Shown here: positions 13,000-25,750 of the stretch, piece after piece | How the letters are laid out: the number at the start of each line of letters is the position of its first letter | Numbering within the stretch: position 1 is the first letter of the stretch | The notes under the pieces: generated by a model | The model's input: only the letters and a program-made list of their open reading frames with translations | What the model was told of the DNA's origin: nothing | Database searches by the model: none | Translations under genes and position numbers: made by a program | Assembly: GCF_029227915.1 (NCBI RefSeq) | Contig: NW_026633880.1 | Coordinates: 124,001-188,000 of the forward strand | Direction: 5' to 3' | DNA length: 64,000 nt | Origin: Hydractinia symbiolongicarpus | Lineage: Eukaryota > Cnidaria > Hydrozoa > Anthoathecata > Hydractiniidae

Positions 13000-15900
13000 G
13001 TCCAATTGTCTCCTTTATCACATTTATCAAGAGACAGTCCAAAGTTAGTTCAATTAAGTCCCACAGTCAATCGTTTCATAGTTAAAAGCGATGCAACCTA
13101 GTAATATCAGAAAAATATCGCTAAATACATGTTCGTACGAATATGTGACCAAACCGTTGTAATTGAAACGGACTGACACCGTTAGAAATTCAATGAAATT
13201 TAGTTTTTGAAACTGTCGCTATTCTTCAGCGCGCGATAACGGATAGGATTGGTCCCACAGTAAAGAATGACTTATTTATTTAAACTCTAAATGAAGCGCT
13301 ACCACAGCGGCCAGTGTAATCGCTGAGTTCCGGCAATCATCTTAAATTAAGAAGAATGTTATTTCTTGGAGTCCAATTGTCTGATTTTTCACATTTATCA
13401 GGTCACAGCTCAAAGTTAGTTCAATTAAGTCCCACAGTCAATCGCTTCATAGTTAAAAGCGATGCATTCTAGTAATATCAGAAAAATATCGCTAAATACA
13501 TGTTGGTACGAATATGTGACCCAACCGTTGTAACTCAAACGGACTGACACCGTTAGAAAGTCAATGAAATGTAGTTCTTGAAACTGTCGCTATTTCTTTA
13601 GCGCGCGATAACGGCTAGTATCAGTCCCACAATAAAAAAATGACTTTTTTTATTTTAATTCTTAAATGAAGCGCTACCACAGAGCCCAGTGTAATCGCTG
13701 AGTTTCGGCAATCATGTCAAGTTAACAAGAATGTTATTTCTTGGAGTCCAATTGTCTCCTTTATCACATTTATCAAGAGACAGTCCAAAGTTAGTTCAAT
13801 TAAGTCCCACAGTCAATCGTTTCATAGTTAAAAGCGACGCAACCTTGTAATATCAGAAAAATATCGCTAAATACATGTTGGTACGTTTTTGTGACCAAAC
13901 CGTTGTAACTGAAAGGGACTGACACCGTTAGAAAGTCAATGAAATGTAGTTTTTGAAACTGTCGCTAATTCTTCAGCGCGCGATAACGGATAGGATTGGT
14001 CCCACAGTAAAAAATCACTTATTTATCTAAACTCTTAAATGAAGCGATACCACAGCGGCCAGTGTAATCGCTGAGTTCCGGCTATCACGTCAAATTAAGA
14101 AGAATGTTATTTCTTGGAGTCCAATTGTCTCATTTTTCACATTTATCAGGTCACAGTCCAAAGTTAGTTCAATAAAGTCCCACAGTCAATCGTTTCATAG
14201 TTAAAAGCGACGCAACCTAGTAATATCAGAAAAATATCGCTGAATACATGTTGGTACGTATTTGTGACCAAACCGTTGTAACTGAAAAGGACTGACACCG
14301 TTAGAAAGTCAATGAAATGTAGTTTTTGAAACTGTCGCTATTTCCTCAGCGCGCGATAACGTCTAGGATTGGTCCCACAATAAGAAAATGACTTTTTTGA
14401 CTTAATTCTTAAATGAAGCGCTACCACAGAGCCCAGTGTAATCGCTGAGTTTTGGCAATCATGTCAAGTTAACAAGAATGTTATTTCTTGGAGTCCAATT
14501 GTCTCCTTTATCACATTTATCAAGAGACAGTCCAAAGTTAGTTCAATTAAGTCCCACAGTCAATCGTTTCATAGTTAAAAGCGACGCAACCTAGTAATAT
14601 CAGAAAAATATCGCTAAATACATGTTGGTACGTTTTTGTGACCAAACCGTTGTAACTGAAAGGGACTGACACCGGTAGAAAGTCAATGAAATGTAGTTTT
14701 TAAAACTGTCGCTAATTCTTCAGTGCGCGATAACGGATAGGATTGGTCCCACAGTAAAAAATGACTTATTTATCTAAACTCTTAAATGAAGCGCTACCAC
14801 AGCGGCCAGTGTAATCGCTGAGTTCCGGCAATCACGTCAAATTAAGAAGAATGTTATTTCTTGGTATACAATTGTCTCATTTATCACATTTATCAGGTCA
14901 GAGTCCAAAGTTAGTTCAATTAAGTCCCACAGTCAATCGTTTCATAGTTAAAAGCGATGCAACCTAGTAATATCAGAAAAATATCGCTAAATACATGTTG
15001 GTACGAATATGTGACCCAACCGTTGTAAATCAAACGGACTGACACCGTTAGAAAGTCAATGAAATGTAGTTTTTGAAACTGTCGCCATTTCCTCAGCGCG
15101 CCATAACGTCTAGGATTGGTCCCACAATAAAAAAATGACTTTTTTGACTTAATGCTTAAATGAAGCGCTACCACAGAGCCCAGTGTAATCGCTGAGTTTC
15201 GGCAATCAAGTCAAATTAAGAAGAATGTTATTTCTTGGTATCCAATTGTCTCATTTATCATATTTATCAGGTCAGAGTCCAAAGTTAGTTCAATTAATTC
15301 CCACAGTCAATGGTTTCATAGTTAAAAGCGATGCAACCTAGTAATATCAGAAAAATATCGCTACACACATGTTGGTACGTTTTTGTGACCAAACCGTTGT
15401 AACTGAAAGGGACTGACACCGTTAGAAAGTCAATGAAAATTAGTTTTCGAAACTGTTGCTATTCTTCAGCGCGCGATAACGGATAGGATTGGTCCCACAG
15501 TAAAAAATCACTTATTTATCTAAACTCTTAAATGAAGCGCTACCACAGCGGCCAGTGTAATCGCTGAGTTCCGGCAATCACGTCAAATTAAGAAGAATGT
15601 TATTTCTTGGAGTCCAATTGTCTCATTTTTCACATTTATCAGGTCACAGTCCAAAGTTAGTTCAATTAAGTCCCACAGTCAATCGTTTCATAGTTAAAAG
15701 CGATGCAAGCTAGTAATATCAGAAAAAAATCGCTGAATACATGTTGGTACGAATGTGTGACCCAACCGTTGTAACTGAAAAGGACTGACACCGTTAGAAA
15801 GTCAATGAAATGTAGTTTTTGAAACTGTCGCTATTTCCTCAGCGCGCGATAACGTCTAGGATTGGTCCCACAATAAAAAAATGACTTTTTTGACTTAATT

Positions 15901-18722
15901 CTTAAATGAAGCGCTACCACAGAGCCCAGTGTAATCGCTGAGTATCGGCAATCAAGTCAAATTAAGAAGAATGTTATTTCTTGGTATCCAATTGTCTCAT
16001 TTATCACATTTATCAGGTCAGAGTCCAAAGTTAGTTCAATTAAGTCCCACAGTCAATCGTTTCATAGTTAAAAGCGATGCAACCTAGTAATATCAGAAAA
16101 ATATCGCTAAATACATGTTCGTACGAATATGTGACCAAACCGTTGTAATTGAAACGGACTGACACCGTTAGAAATTCAATGAAATTTAGTTTTTGAAACT
16201 GTCGCTATTCTTCAGCGCGCGATAACGGATAGGATTGGTCCCACAGTAAAGAATGACTTATTTATTTAAACTCTAAATGAAGCGCTACCACAGCGGCCAG
16301 TGTAATCGCTGAGTTCCGGCAATCACCTTAAATTAAGAAGAATGTTATTTCTTGGAGTCCAATTGTCTGATTTTTCACATTTATCAGGTCACAGCTCAAA
16401 GTTAGTTCAATTAAGTCCCACAGTCAATCGCTTCATAGTTAAAAGCGATGCAACCTAGTAATATCAGAAAAATCACGCTAAATACATGTTGGTACGAATA
16501 TGTGACCCAACCGTTGTAACTCAAACGGACTGACACCGTTAGAAAGTCAATGAAATGTAGTTCTTGAAACTGTCGCTATTTCTTTAGCGCGCGATAACGG
16601 CTAGTATTAGTCCCACAATAAAAAAATGACTTTTTTTATTTTAATTCCTAAATGAAGCGCTACCACAGAGCCCAGTGTAATCGCTGAGTTTCGGCAATCA
16701 TGTCAAGTTAACAAGAATGTTATTTCTTGGAGTCCAATTGTCTCATTTATCACATTTATCAGGTCAGAGTCCAAAGTTAGTTCAATTAAGTCCCACAGTC
16801 AATCGTTTCATAGTTAAAAGCGATGCAACCTAGTAATATCAGAAAAATATCGCTAAATACATGTTCGTACGAATATGTGACCAAACCGTTGTAATTGAAA
16901 CGGACTGACACCGTTAGAAATTCAATGAAATTTAGTTTTTGAAACTGTCGCTATTCTTCAGCGCGCGATAACGGATAGGATTGGTCCCACAGTAAAGAAT
17001 GACTTATTTATTTAAACTCTAAATGAAGCGCTACCACAGCGGCCAGTGTAATCGCTGAGTTCCGGCAATCACCTTAAATTAAGAAGAATGTTATTTCTTG
17101 GAGTCCAATTGTCTGATTTTTCACATTTATCAGGTCACAGCTCAAAGTTAGTTCAATTAAGTCCCACAGTCAATCGCTTCATAGTTAAAAGCGATGCAAC
17201 CTAGTAATATCAGAAAAATATCGCTAAATACATGTTGGTACGAATATGTGACCCAACCGTTGTAACTCAAACGGACTGACACCGTTAGAAAGTCAATGAA
17301 ATGTAGTTCTTGAAACTGTCGCTATTTCTTTAGCGCGCGATAACGGCTAGTATTAGTCCCACAATAAAAAAATGACTTTTTTTATTTTAATTCTTAAATG
17401 AAGCGCTACCTCAGAGCCCAGTGTAATCGCTGAGTTTCGGCAATCATGTCAAGTTAACAAGAATGTTATTTCTTGGAGTCCAATTGTCTCCTTTATCACA
17501 TTTATCAAGAGACAGTCCAAAGTTAGTTCAATTAAGTCCCACAGTCAATCGTTTCATAGTTAAAAGCGACGCAACCTTGTAATATCAGAAAAATATCGCT
17601 AAATACATGTTGGTACGTTTTTGTGACCAAACCGTTGTAACTGAAAGGGACTGACACCGTTAGAAAGTCAATGAAATGTAGTTTTTGAAACTGTCGCTAA
17701 TTCTTCAGCGCGCGATAACGGATAGGATTGGTCCCACAGTAAAAAATCACTTATTTATCTAAACTCTTAAATGAAGCGATACCACAGCGGCCAGTGTAAT
17801 CGCTGAGTTCCGGCAATCACGTCAAATTAAGAAGAATGTTATTTCTTGGAGTCCAATTGTCTCATTTTTCACATTTATCAGGTCACAGTCCAAAGTTAGT
17901 TCAATAAAGTCCCACAGTCAATCGTTTCATAGTTAAAAGCGACGCAACCTAGTAATATCAGAAAAATATCGCTGAATACATGTTGGTACGTATTTGTGAC
18001 CAACCCGTTGTAACTGAAAAGGACTGACACCGTTAGAAAGTCAATGAAATGTAGTTTTTGAAACTGTCGCTATTTCCTCAGCGCGCGATAACGTCTAGGA
18101 TTGGTCCCACAATAAAAAAATGACTTTTTTGACTTAATTCTTAAATGAAGCGCTACCACAGAGCCCAGTGTAATCGCTGAGTTTTGGCAATCATGTCAAG
18201 TTAACAAGAATGTTATTTCTTGGAGTCCAATTGTCTCCTTTATCACATTTATCAAGAGACAGTCCAAAGTTAGTTCAATTAAGTCCCACAGTCAATCGTT
18301 TCATAGTTAAAAGCGACGCAACCTAGTAATATCAGAAAAATATCGCTAAATACATGTTGGTACGTTTTTGTGACCAAACCGTTGTAACTGAAAGGGACTG
18401 ACACCGGTAGAAAGTCAATGAAATGTAGTTTTTAAAACTGTCGCTAATTCTTCAGTGCGCGATAACGGATAGGATTGGTCCCACAGTAAAAAATGACTTA
18501 TTTATCTAAACTCTTAAATGAAGCGCTACCACAGCGGCCAGTGTAATCGCTGAGTTCCGGCAATCACGTCAAATTAAGAAGAATGTTATTTCTTGGTATA
18601 CAATTGTCTCATTTATCACATTTATCAGGTCAGAGTCCAAAGTTAGTTCAATTAAGTCCCACAGTCAATCGTTTCATAGTTAAAAGCGATGCAACCTAGT
18701 AATATCAGAAAAATATCGCTAA
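13000..18722 (+). repeat. Higher-order repeat, 10-mer, 3732 bp
   Basis: Monomers at about 13000-14990 recur at about 16730-18722. Private variants at the same 3732-bp offset include ACCGGTAG (14671 and 18403, where other copies read ACCGTTAG) and GCAACCTTGTAATATC (AACCTTG at 13841 and 17573). The copies separate after about 14990, where the later one changes to CATCTTCGTACG. Start and end are approximate because neighbouring monomers are themselves similar. Confidence 0.8.
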
Positions 18723-21700
18723 ATACATCTTCGTACGAATATGTGACCAAACCGTTGTAATTGAAACGGACTGACACCGTTAGAAATTCAATGAAATTTA
18801 GTTTTTGAAACTGTCGCTATTCTTCAGCGCGCGATAACGGATAGGATTGGTCTTACAGTAAAGAATGACTTATTTATTTAAACTCTTAATGAAGCGCTAC
18901 CACAGCGGCCAGTGTAATCGCTGAGTTCCGGCAATCACGTCAAATTAAGAAGAATGTTATTTGTTGGAGTCCAATTGTCTGATTTTTCACATTTATCAGG
19001 TCACAGTCCAAAGTTAGTTCAATTAAGTCCCACAGTCAACGTTTCATTGTTAAAAGCGATGCAACCTAGTAATTTAAAAAAATTATCGCTAAACACATGT
19101 TGGTACGAATATGTGACACAACCGTTGAAACTCAAACGGACTGACACCGTTAGAAAGTCAATGAAATGTAGTTTTTGAAACTGTCGCTATTTCCTCAGCG
19201 CGCGGTAATGGCTAGGATTGGTCCCACAATAAAAAAATGACTTTTTTTATCATAATTCTTAAATGAAGCGTTACCACAGAGCCCAGTGTAATCGCTGAGT
19301 TTCGGCAATCATGTCAAATTAAGAAGAATGTTTTTTCTTGTAATCCAATTGTCTCCTTTATCACATTTATCAGGTGACAGTCCAAAGTTAGCTCAATTAA
19401 GTCCCACAGTCAATCATTTCATAGTTAAAAGCGATGCAACCTAGTAGTATCAGAAAAATTTCGCGCAATACATGTTGGTACGAATATGTGACCCAACCGT
19501 TGTAACTCAAACGGACTGACACCGTTAGAAAATCAATGAAATGTAGTTTTTGAAACCGTCGCTTTTTCTTTAACGCGCGCTAACGGCTAGGATAGGTCCC
19601 ACAGTAAAAAAATGACTTTTTTTTGCTTAATTTTTAAATGAAGCGCTACCACAGCGGCCAGTGTAATCGCTGAGTTCCGGCAATCACGTCAAATTTAGAA
19701 GAATGTTATTTCTTGGAGTCCAATTGTCTGATTTTTCACATTTATCAGGTGACAGTCCAAAGTTAGCTCAATTAAGTCCCACAGTCAATTGCTTTATAGT
19801 TAAAAGCGATGCAACCTAGTAATATCAGAAAAATATCGCTAAATACATGTTGGTACGAATATGTGACCCAACCGTTGTAACTCAAACGGACTGACACCGT
19901 TAGAAAGTCAATAAAATGTAGTTCTTGAAACTGTCGCTATTTCTTTAGCGCGCGATAACGGCTAGTATTGGTCCCATAATAAAAAAATGACTTTTTTTAT
20001 CTTAATTCTTAAATGAAGCGCTACCACAGAGCCCAGTGTAATCGCTGAGTTCCGGCAATCACGTCAAATTTAGAAGAATGTTATTTCTTGGTGTCCAATT
20101 GTCTGATTTTTCACATTTATCAGGTCACAGTCCAAAGTTAGTTCAATTAAGTCCCACAATCAACGTTTTATTGTTGAAAGCGATGCAACCTAGTAATATC
20201 AAAAAATTATCGCTAAATATATGTTGGTACGAATATGTGACACAACCGTTCAAACTCAAACGGAATGACACCGTTGGAAAGTCAATGAAATGTAGTTTTT
20301 GAAACTGTCGCTATTTCCTCAGCGCGCGATAATGGCTAGGATTGGTCCCACAATAAAAAAATGATTTTTTTTATAATAATTCTTAAATGAAGCGTTACCA
20401 CAGAGCCCAGTGTAATCGCTGAGTTTCGGCAATCATGTCAAATTAAGAAGAATGTTTTTTCTTGTAGTCCAATTGTCTCCTTTATCACATTTATCAGGTG
20501 ACAGTCCAAAGTTAGCTCAATTAAGTCCCACAGTCAATCGTTTCATAGTTAAAAGCGATGCAACCTAGTAGTATCAGAAAACTTTCGCTAAATACATGTT
20601 CGTACGAATATGTGACCCAACCGTTGTAACTCAAACGGACTGACACCGTTAGAAAGTCAATGAAATGTAGTTTTTGAAACTGTCGCTTTTTCTTCCACGC
20701 GCGCTAACGGCTAGGATAGGTCCCACAGTAAAAAAATGACTTTTTTTTGCTTAATTTTTAAATGAAGCGCTACCACAGCGGCCATTGTAATCGCTGAGTT
20801 CCGGCAATCACGTCAAATTTAGAAGAATGTTATTTCTTAGAGTCCATTTGTCTCCTTTATCACATTTATCAAGAGACAGTCCAAAGTTAGTTCAATTAAG
20901 TCCCACAGTCAATCGTTTCATAGTTAAAAGCGATGCAACCTAGTAATATCAGAAAAATATCGCTAAATACATGTTCGTACGAATATGTGACCAAACAGTT
21001 GTAATTGAAACGGACTGACACCGTTAGAAATTCAATGAAATTTAGTTTTTGAAACTGTCGCTATTCTTCAGCGCGCGATAACGGATAGGATTGGTCCCAC
21101 AGTAAAGAATGACTTATTTATTTAAACTCTAAATGAAGCGCTACCACAGCGGCCAGTGTAATCGCTGAGTTCCGGCAATCACCTTAAATTAAGAAGAATG
21201 TTATTTCTTGGAGTCCAATTGTCTGATTTTTCACATTTATCAGGTCACAGCTCAAAGTTAGTTCAATTAAGTCCCACAGTCAATCGCTTCATAGTTAAAA
21301 GCGATGCAACCTAGTAATATCAAAAAAATATCGCTAAATACATGTTGGTACGAATATGTGACCCAACCGTTGTAACTCAAACGGACTGACACCGTTAGAA
21401 AGTCAATGAAATGTAGTTCTTGAAACTGTCGCTATTTCTTTAGCGCGCGATAACGGCTAGTATTAGTCCCACAATAAAAAAATGACTTTTTTTATTTTAA
21501 TTCCTAAATGAAGCGCTACCACAGAGCCCAGTGTAATCGCTGAGTTTCGGCAATCATGTCAAGTTAACAAGAATGTTATTTCTTGGAGTCCAATTGTCTC
21601 ATTTATCACATTTATCAGGTCAGAGTCCAAAGTTAGTTCAATGAAGTCCCACAGTCAATCGTTTCATAGTTAAAAGCGATGCAACCTAGTAATATCAGAA

Positions 21701-24700
21701 AAATATCGCTAAATACATGTTCGTACGAATATGTGACCAAACCGTTGTAATTGAAACGGACTGACACCGTTAGAAATTCAATGAAATTTAGTTTTTGAAA
21801 CTGTCGCTATTCTTCAGCGCGCGATAACGGATAGGATTGGTCCCACAGTAAAGAATGACTTATTTATTTAAACTCTAAATGAAGTGCTACCACAGCGGCC
21901 AGTGTAATCGCTGAGTTCCGGCAATCACCTTAAATTAAGAAGAATGTTATTTCTTGGAGTCCAATTGTCTGATTTTTCACATTTATCAGGTCACAGCTCA
22001 AAGTTAGTTCAATTAAGTCCCACAGTCAATCGCTTCATAGTTAAAAGCGATGCAACCTAGTAATATCAGAAAAATATCGCTAAATACATGTTGGTACGAA
22101 TATGTGACCCAACCGTTGTAACTCAAACGGACTGACACCGTTAGAAAGTCAATGAAATGTAGTTCTTGAAACTGTCGCTATTTCTTTAGCGCGCTATAAC
22201 GCCTAGTATTAGTCCCACAATAAAAAAATGACTTTTTTTATTTTAATTCTTAAATGAAGCGCTACCACAGAGCCCAGTGTAATCGCTGAGTTTCGGCAAT
22301 CATGTCAAGTTAACAAGAATGTTATTTCTTGGAGTCCAATTGTCTCCTTTATCACATTTATCAAGAGACAGTCCAAAGTTAGTTCAATTAAGTCCCACAG
22401 TCAATCGTTTCATAGTTAAAAGCGACGCAACCTTGTAATATCAGAAAAATATCGCTAAATACATGTTGGTACGTTTTTGTGACCAAACCGTTGTAACTGA
22501 AAGGGACTGACACCGTTAGAAAGTCAATGAAATGTAGTTTTTGAAACTGTCGCTAATTCTTCAGCGCGCGATAACGGATAGGATTGGTCCCACAGTAAAA
22601 AATCACTTATTTATCTAAACTCTTAAATGAAACGATACCACAGCGGCCAGTGTAATCGCTGAGTTCCGGCAATCACGTCAAATTAAGAAGAATGTTATTT
22701 CTTGGAGTCCAATTGTCTCATTTTTCACATTTATCAGGTCACAGTCCAAAGTTAGTTCAATAAAGTCCCACAGTCAATCGTTTCATAGTTAAAAGCAACG
22801 GAACCTAGTAATATCAGAAAAATATCGCTTTATACATGTTGGTACGTATTTGTGACCAAACCGTTGTAACTGAAAAGGACTGACACCGTTAGAAAGTCAA
22901 TGAAATGTAGTTTTTGAAACTGTCGCTATTTCCTCAGCGCGCGATAACGTCTAGGATTGGTCCCACAATAAAAAAATGACTTTTTTGACTTAATTCTTAA
23001 ATGAAGCGCTACCACAGAGCCCAGTGTAATCGCTGAGTTTTGGCAATCATGTCAAGTTAACAAGAATGTTATTTCTTGGAGTCCAATTGTCTCCTTTATC
23101 ACATTTATCAAGAGACAGTCCAAAGTTAGTTCAATTAAGTCCCACAGTCAATCGTTTCATAGTTAAAAGCGACGCAACCTAGTAATATCAGAAAAATATC
23201 GCTAAATACATGTTGGTACGTTTTTGTGACCAAACCGTTGTAACTGAAAGGGACTGACACCGGTAGAATGTCAATGAAATGTAGTTTTTAAAACTGTCGC
23301 TAATTCTTCAGTGCGCGATAACGGATAGGATTGGTCCCACAGTAAAAAATGACTTATTTATCTAAACTCTTAAATGAAGCGCTACCACAGCGGCCAGTGT
23401 AATCGCTGAGTTCCGGCAATCACGTCAAATTAAGAAGAATGTTATTTCTTGGTATACAATTGTCTCATTTATCACATTTATCAGGTCAGAGTCCAAAGTT
23501 AGTTCAATTAAGTCCCACAGTCAATCGTTTCATAGTTAAAAGCGATGCAACCTAGTAATATCAGAAAAATATCGCTAAATACATCTTCGTACGAATATGT
23601 GACCAAACCGTTGTAATTGAAACGGACTGACACCGTTAGAAATTCAATGAAATTTAGTTTTTGAAACTGTCGCTATTCTTCAGCGCGCGATAACGGATAG
23701 GATTGGTCTTGCAGTAAAGAATGACTTATTTATTAAAACTCTAAATGAAGCGCTACCACAGCGGCCAGTGTAATCGCTGAGTTCCGGCAATCACGTCAAA
23801 TTAAGAAGAATGTTATTTGTTGGAGTCCAATTGTCTGATTTTTCACATTTATCAGGTCACAGTCCAAAGTTAGTTCAATTAAGTCCCACAGTCAACGTTT
23901 CATTGTTAAAAGCGATGCAACCTAGTAATTTAAAAAAATTATCGCTAAACACATGTTGGTACGAATATGTGACACAACCGTTGAAACTCAAACGGACTGA
24001 CACCGTTAGAAAGTCAATGAAATGTAGTTTTTGAAACTGTCGCTATTTCCTCAGCGCGCGGTAATGGCTAGGATTGGTCCCACAATAAAAAAATGACTTT
24101 TTTTATCATAATTCTTAAATGAAGCGTTACCACAGAGCCCAGTGTAATCGCTGAGTTTCGGCAATCATGTCAAATTAAGAAGAATGTTTTTTCTTGTAAT
24201 CCAATTGTCTCCTTTATCACATTTATCAGGTGACAGTCCAAAGTTAGCTCAATTAAGTCCCACAGTCAATTGCTTTATAGTTAAAAGCGATGCAACCTAG
24301 TAATATCAGAAAAATATCGCTAAATACATGTTGGTACGAATATGTGACCCAACCGTTGTAACTCAAACGGACTGACACCGTTAGAAAGTCAATAAAATGT
24401 AGTTCTTGAAACTGTCGCTATTTCTTTAGCGCGCGATAACGGCTAGTATTGGTCCCATAATAAAAAAATGCTTTTTTTTATCTTAATTCTTAAATGAAGC
24501 GCTACCACAGAGCCCAGTGTAATCGCTGAGTTCCGGCAATCACGTCAAATTTAGAAGAATGTTATTTCTTGGTGTCCAATTGTCTGATTTTTCACATTTA
24601 TCAGGTCACAGTCCAAAGTTAGTTCAATTAAGTCCCACAATCAACGTTTTATTGTTGAAAGCGATGCAACCTAGTAATATCAAAAAATTATCGCTAAATA

Positions 24701-25750
24701 TATGTTGGTACGAATATGCGACACAACCGTTCAAACTCAAACGGACTGACACCGTTAGAAAGTCAATAAAATGTAGTTTTTGAAACTGTCGCTATTTCCT
24801 CAGCGCGCGATAATGGCTAGGATTGGTCCCACAATAAAAAAATGATTTTTTTTATAATAATTCTTAAATGAAGCGTTACCACAGAGCCCAGTGTAATCGC
24901 TGAGTTTCGGCAATCATGTCAAATTAAGAAGAATCTTTTTTCTTGTAGTCCAATTGTCTCCTTTATCACATTTATCAGGTGACAGTCCAAAGTTAGCTCA
25001 ATTAAGTCCCACAGTCAATCGTTTCATAGTTAAAAGCGATGCAACCTAGTAGTATCAGAAAAATTTCGCTAAATACATGTTCGTACGAATATGTGACCCA
25101 ACCGTTGTAACTCAAACGGACTGACACCGTTAGAAATTCAATGAAATGTAGTTTTTGAAACTGTCGCTTTTTCATCCACGCGCGCTAACGGCTAGGATAG
25201 GTCCCACAGTAAAAAAATGACTTTTTTTTGCTTAATTTTTAAATGAAGCGTTACCACAGCGGCCAGTGTAATCGCTGAGTTCCGGCAATCACGTCAAATT
25301 TAGAAGAATGTTATTTCTTAGAGTCCAATTGTCTCCTTTATCACATTTATCAAGAGACAGTCCAAAGTTAGTTCAATTAAGTCCCACAGTCAATCGTTTC
25401 ATAGTTAAAAGCAACGCAACCTAGTAATATCTGAAAAATATCGCTAAATACATGTTGGTACGTATTTGTGACCAAACCGTTGTTACTGAAAGGGACTGAC
25501 ACCGTTAGAAAGTCAATGAAATGTAGTTTTTGAAACTGTCGCTATTTCTTCAGCGCGCAATAACGGATAGGATTGGTCCCACAGTAAAAAATGACTTATT
25601 TATCTAAACTCTTAAATGAAGCGCTACCACAGAGCCCAGTGTAATCGCTGAGGTTCGGCAATCATGTCAAATTAAGAAGAATGTTTTTTCTTGTAGTCCA
25701 ATTGTCTCCTTTATCACATTTATCAGGTCAGAGTCCAAAGTTAGTTCATA
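16040..25750 (+). repeat. Higher-order repeat, 13-mer, 4856 bp, with a one-monomer indel
   Basis: About 3.3 kb (16040-19400) is repeated at 20896-24256. The pairs 16117/20973, 17573/22429, 18403/23259 and 18954/23810 all differ by exactly 4856 bp. A rare change in GGTCCCACAG (GGTCTTACAG near 18849, GGTCTTGCAG near 23705) is shared. After about 19400 the match continues at 4481 bp instead (19785/24266, 20078/24559). So one whole monomer of 375 bp, about 19410-19785, is present in the first copy and absent from the second. Confidence 0.85.

Noticed and set aside
11979-15174. 84-codon open frames on the minus strand (11979-12233, 14920-15174) and a 62-codon one at 5804-5992
   Set aside because: Same monomer segment read backwards. 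Destroyed in almost all sister monomers, with no motif or start context.
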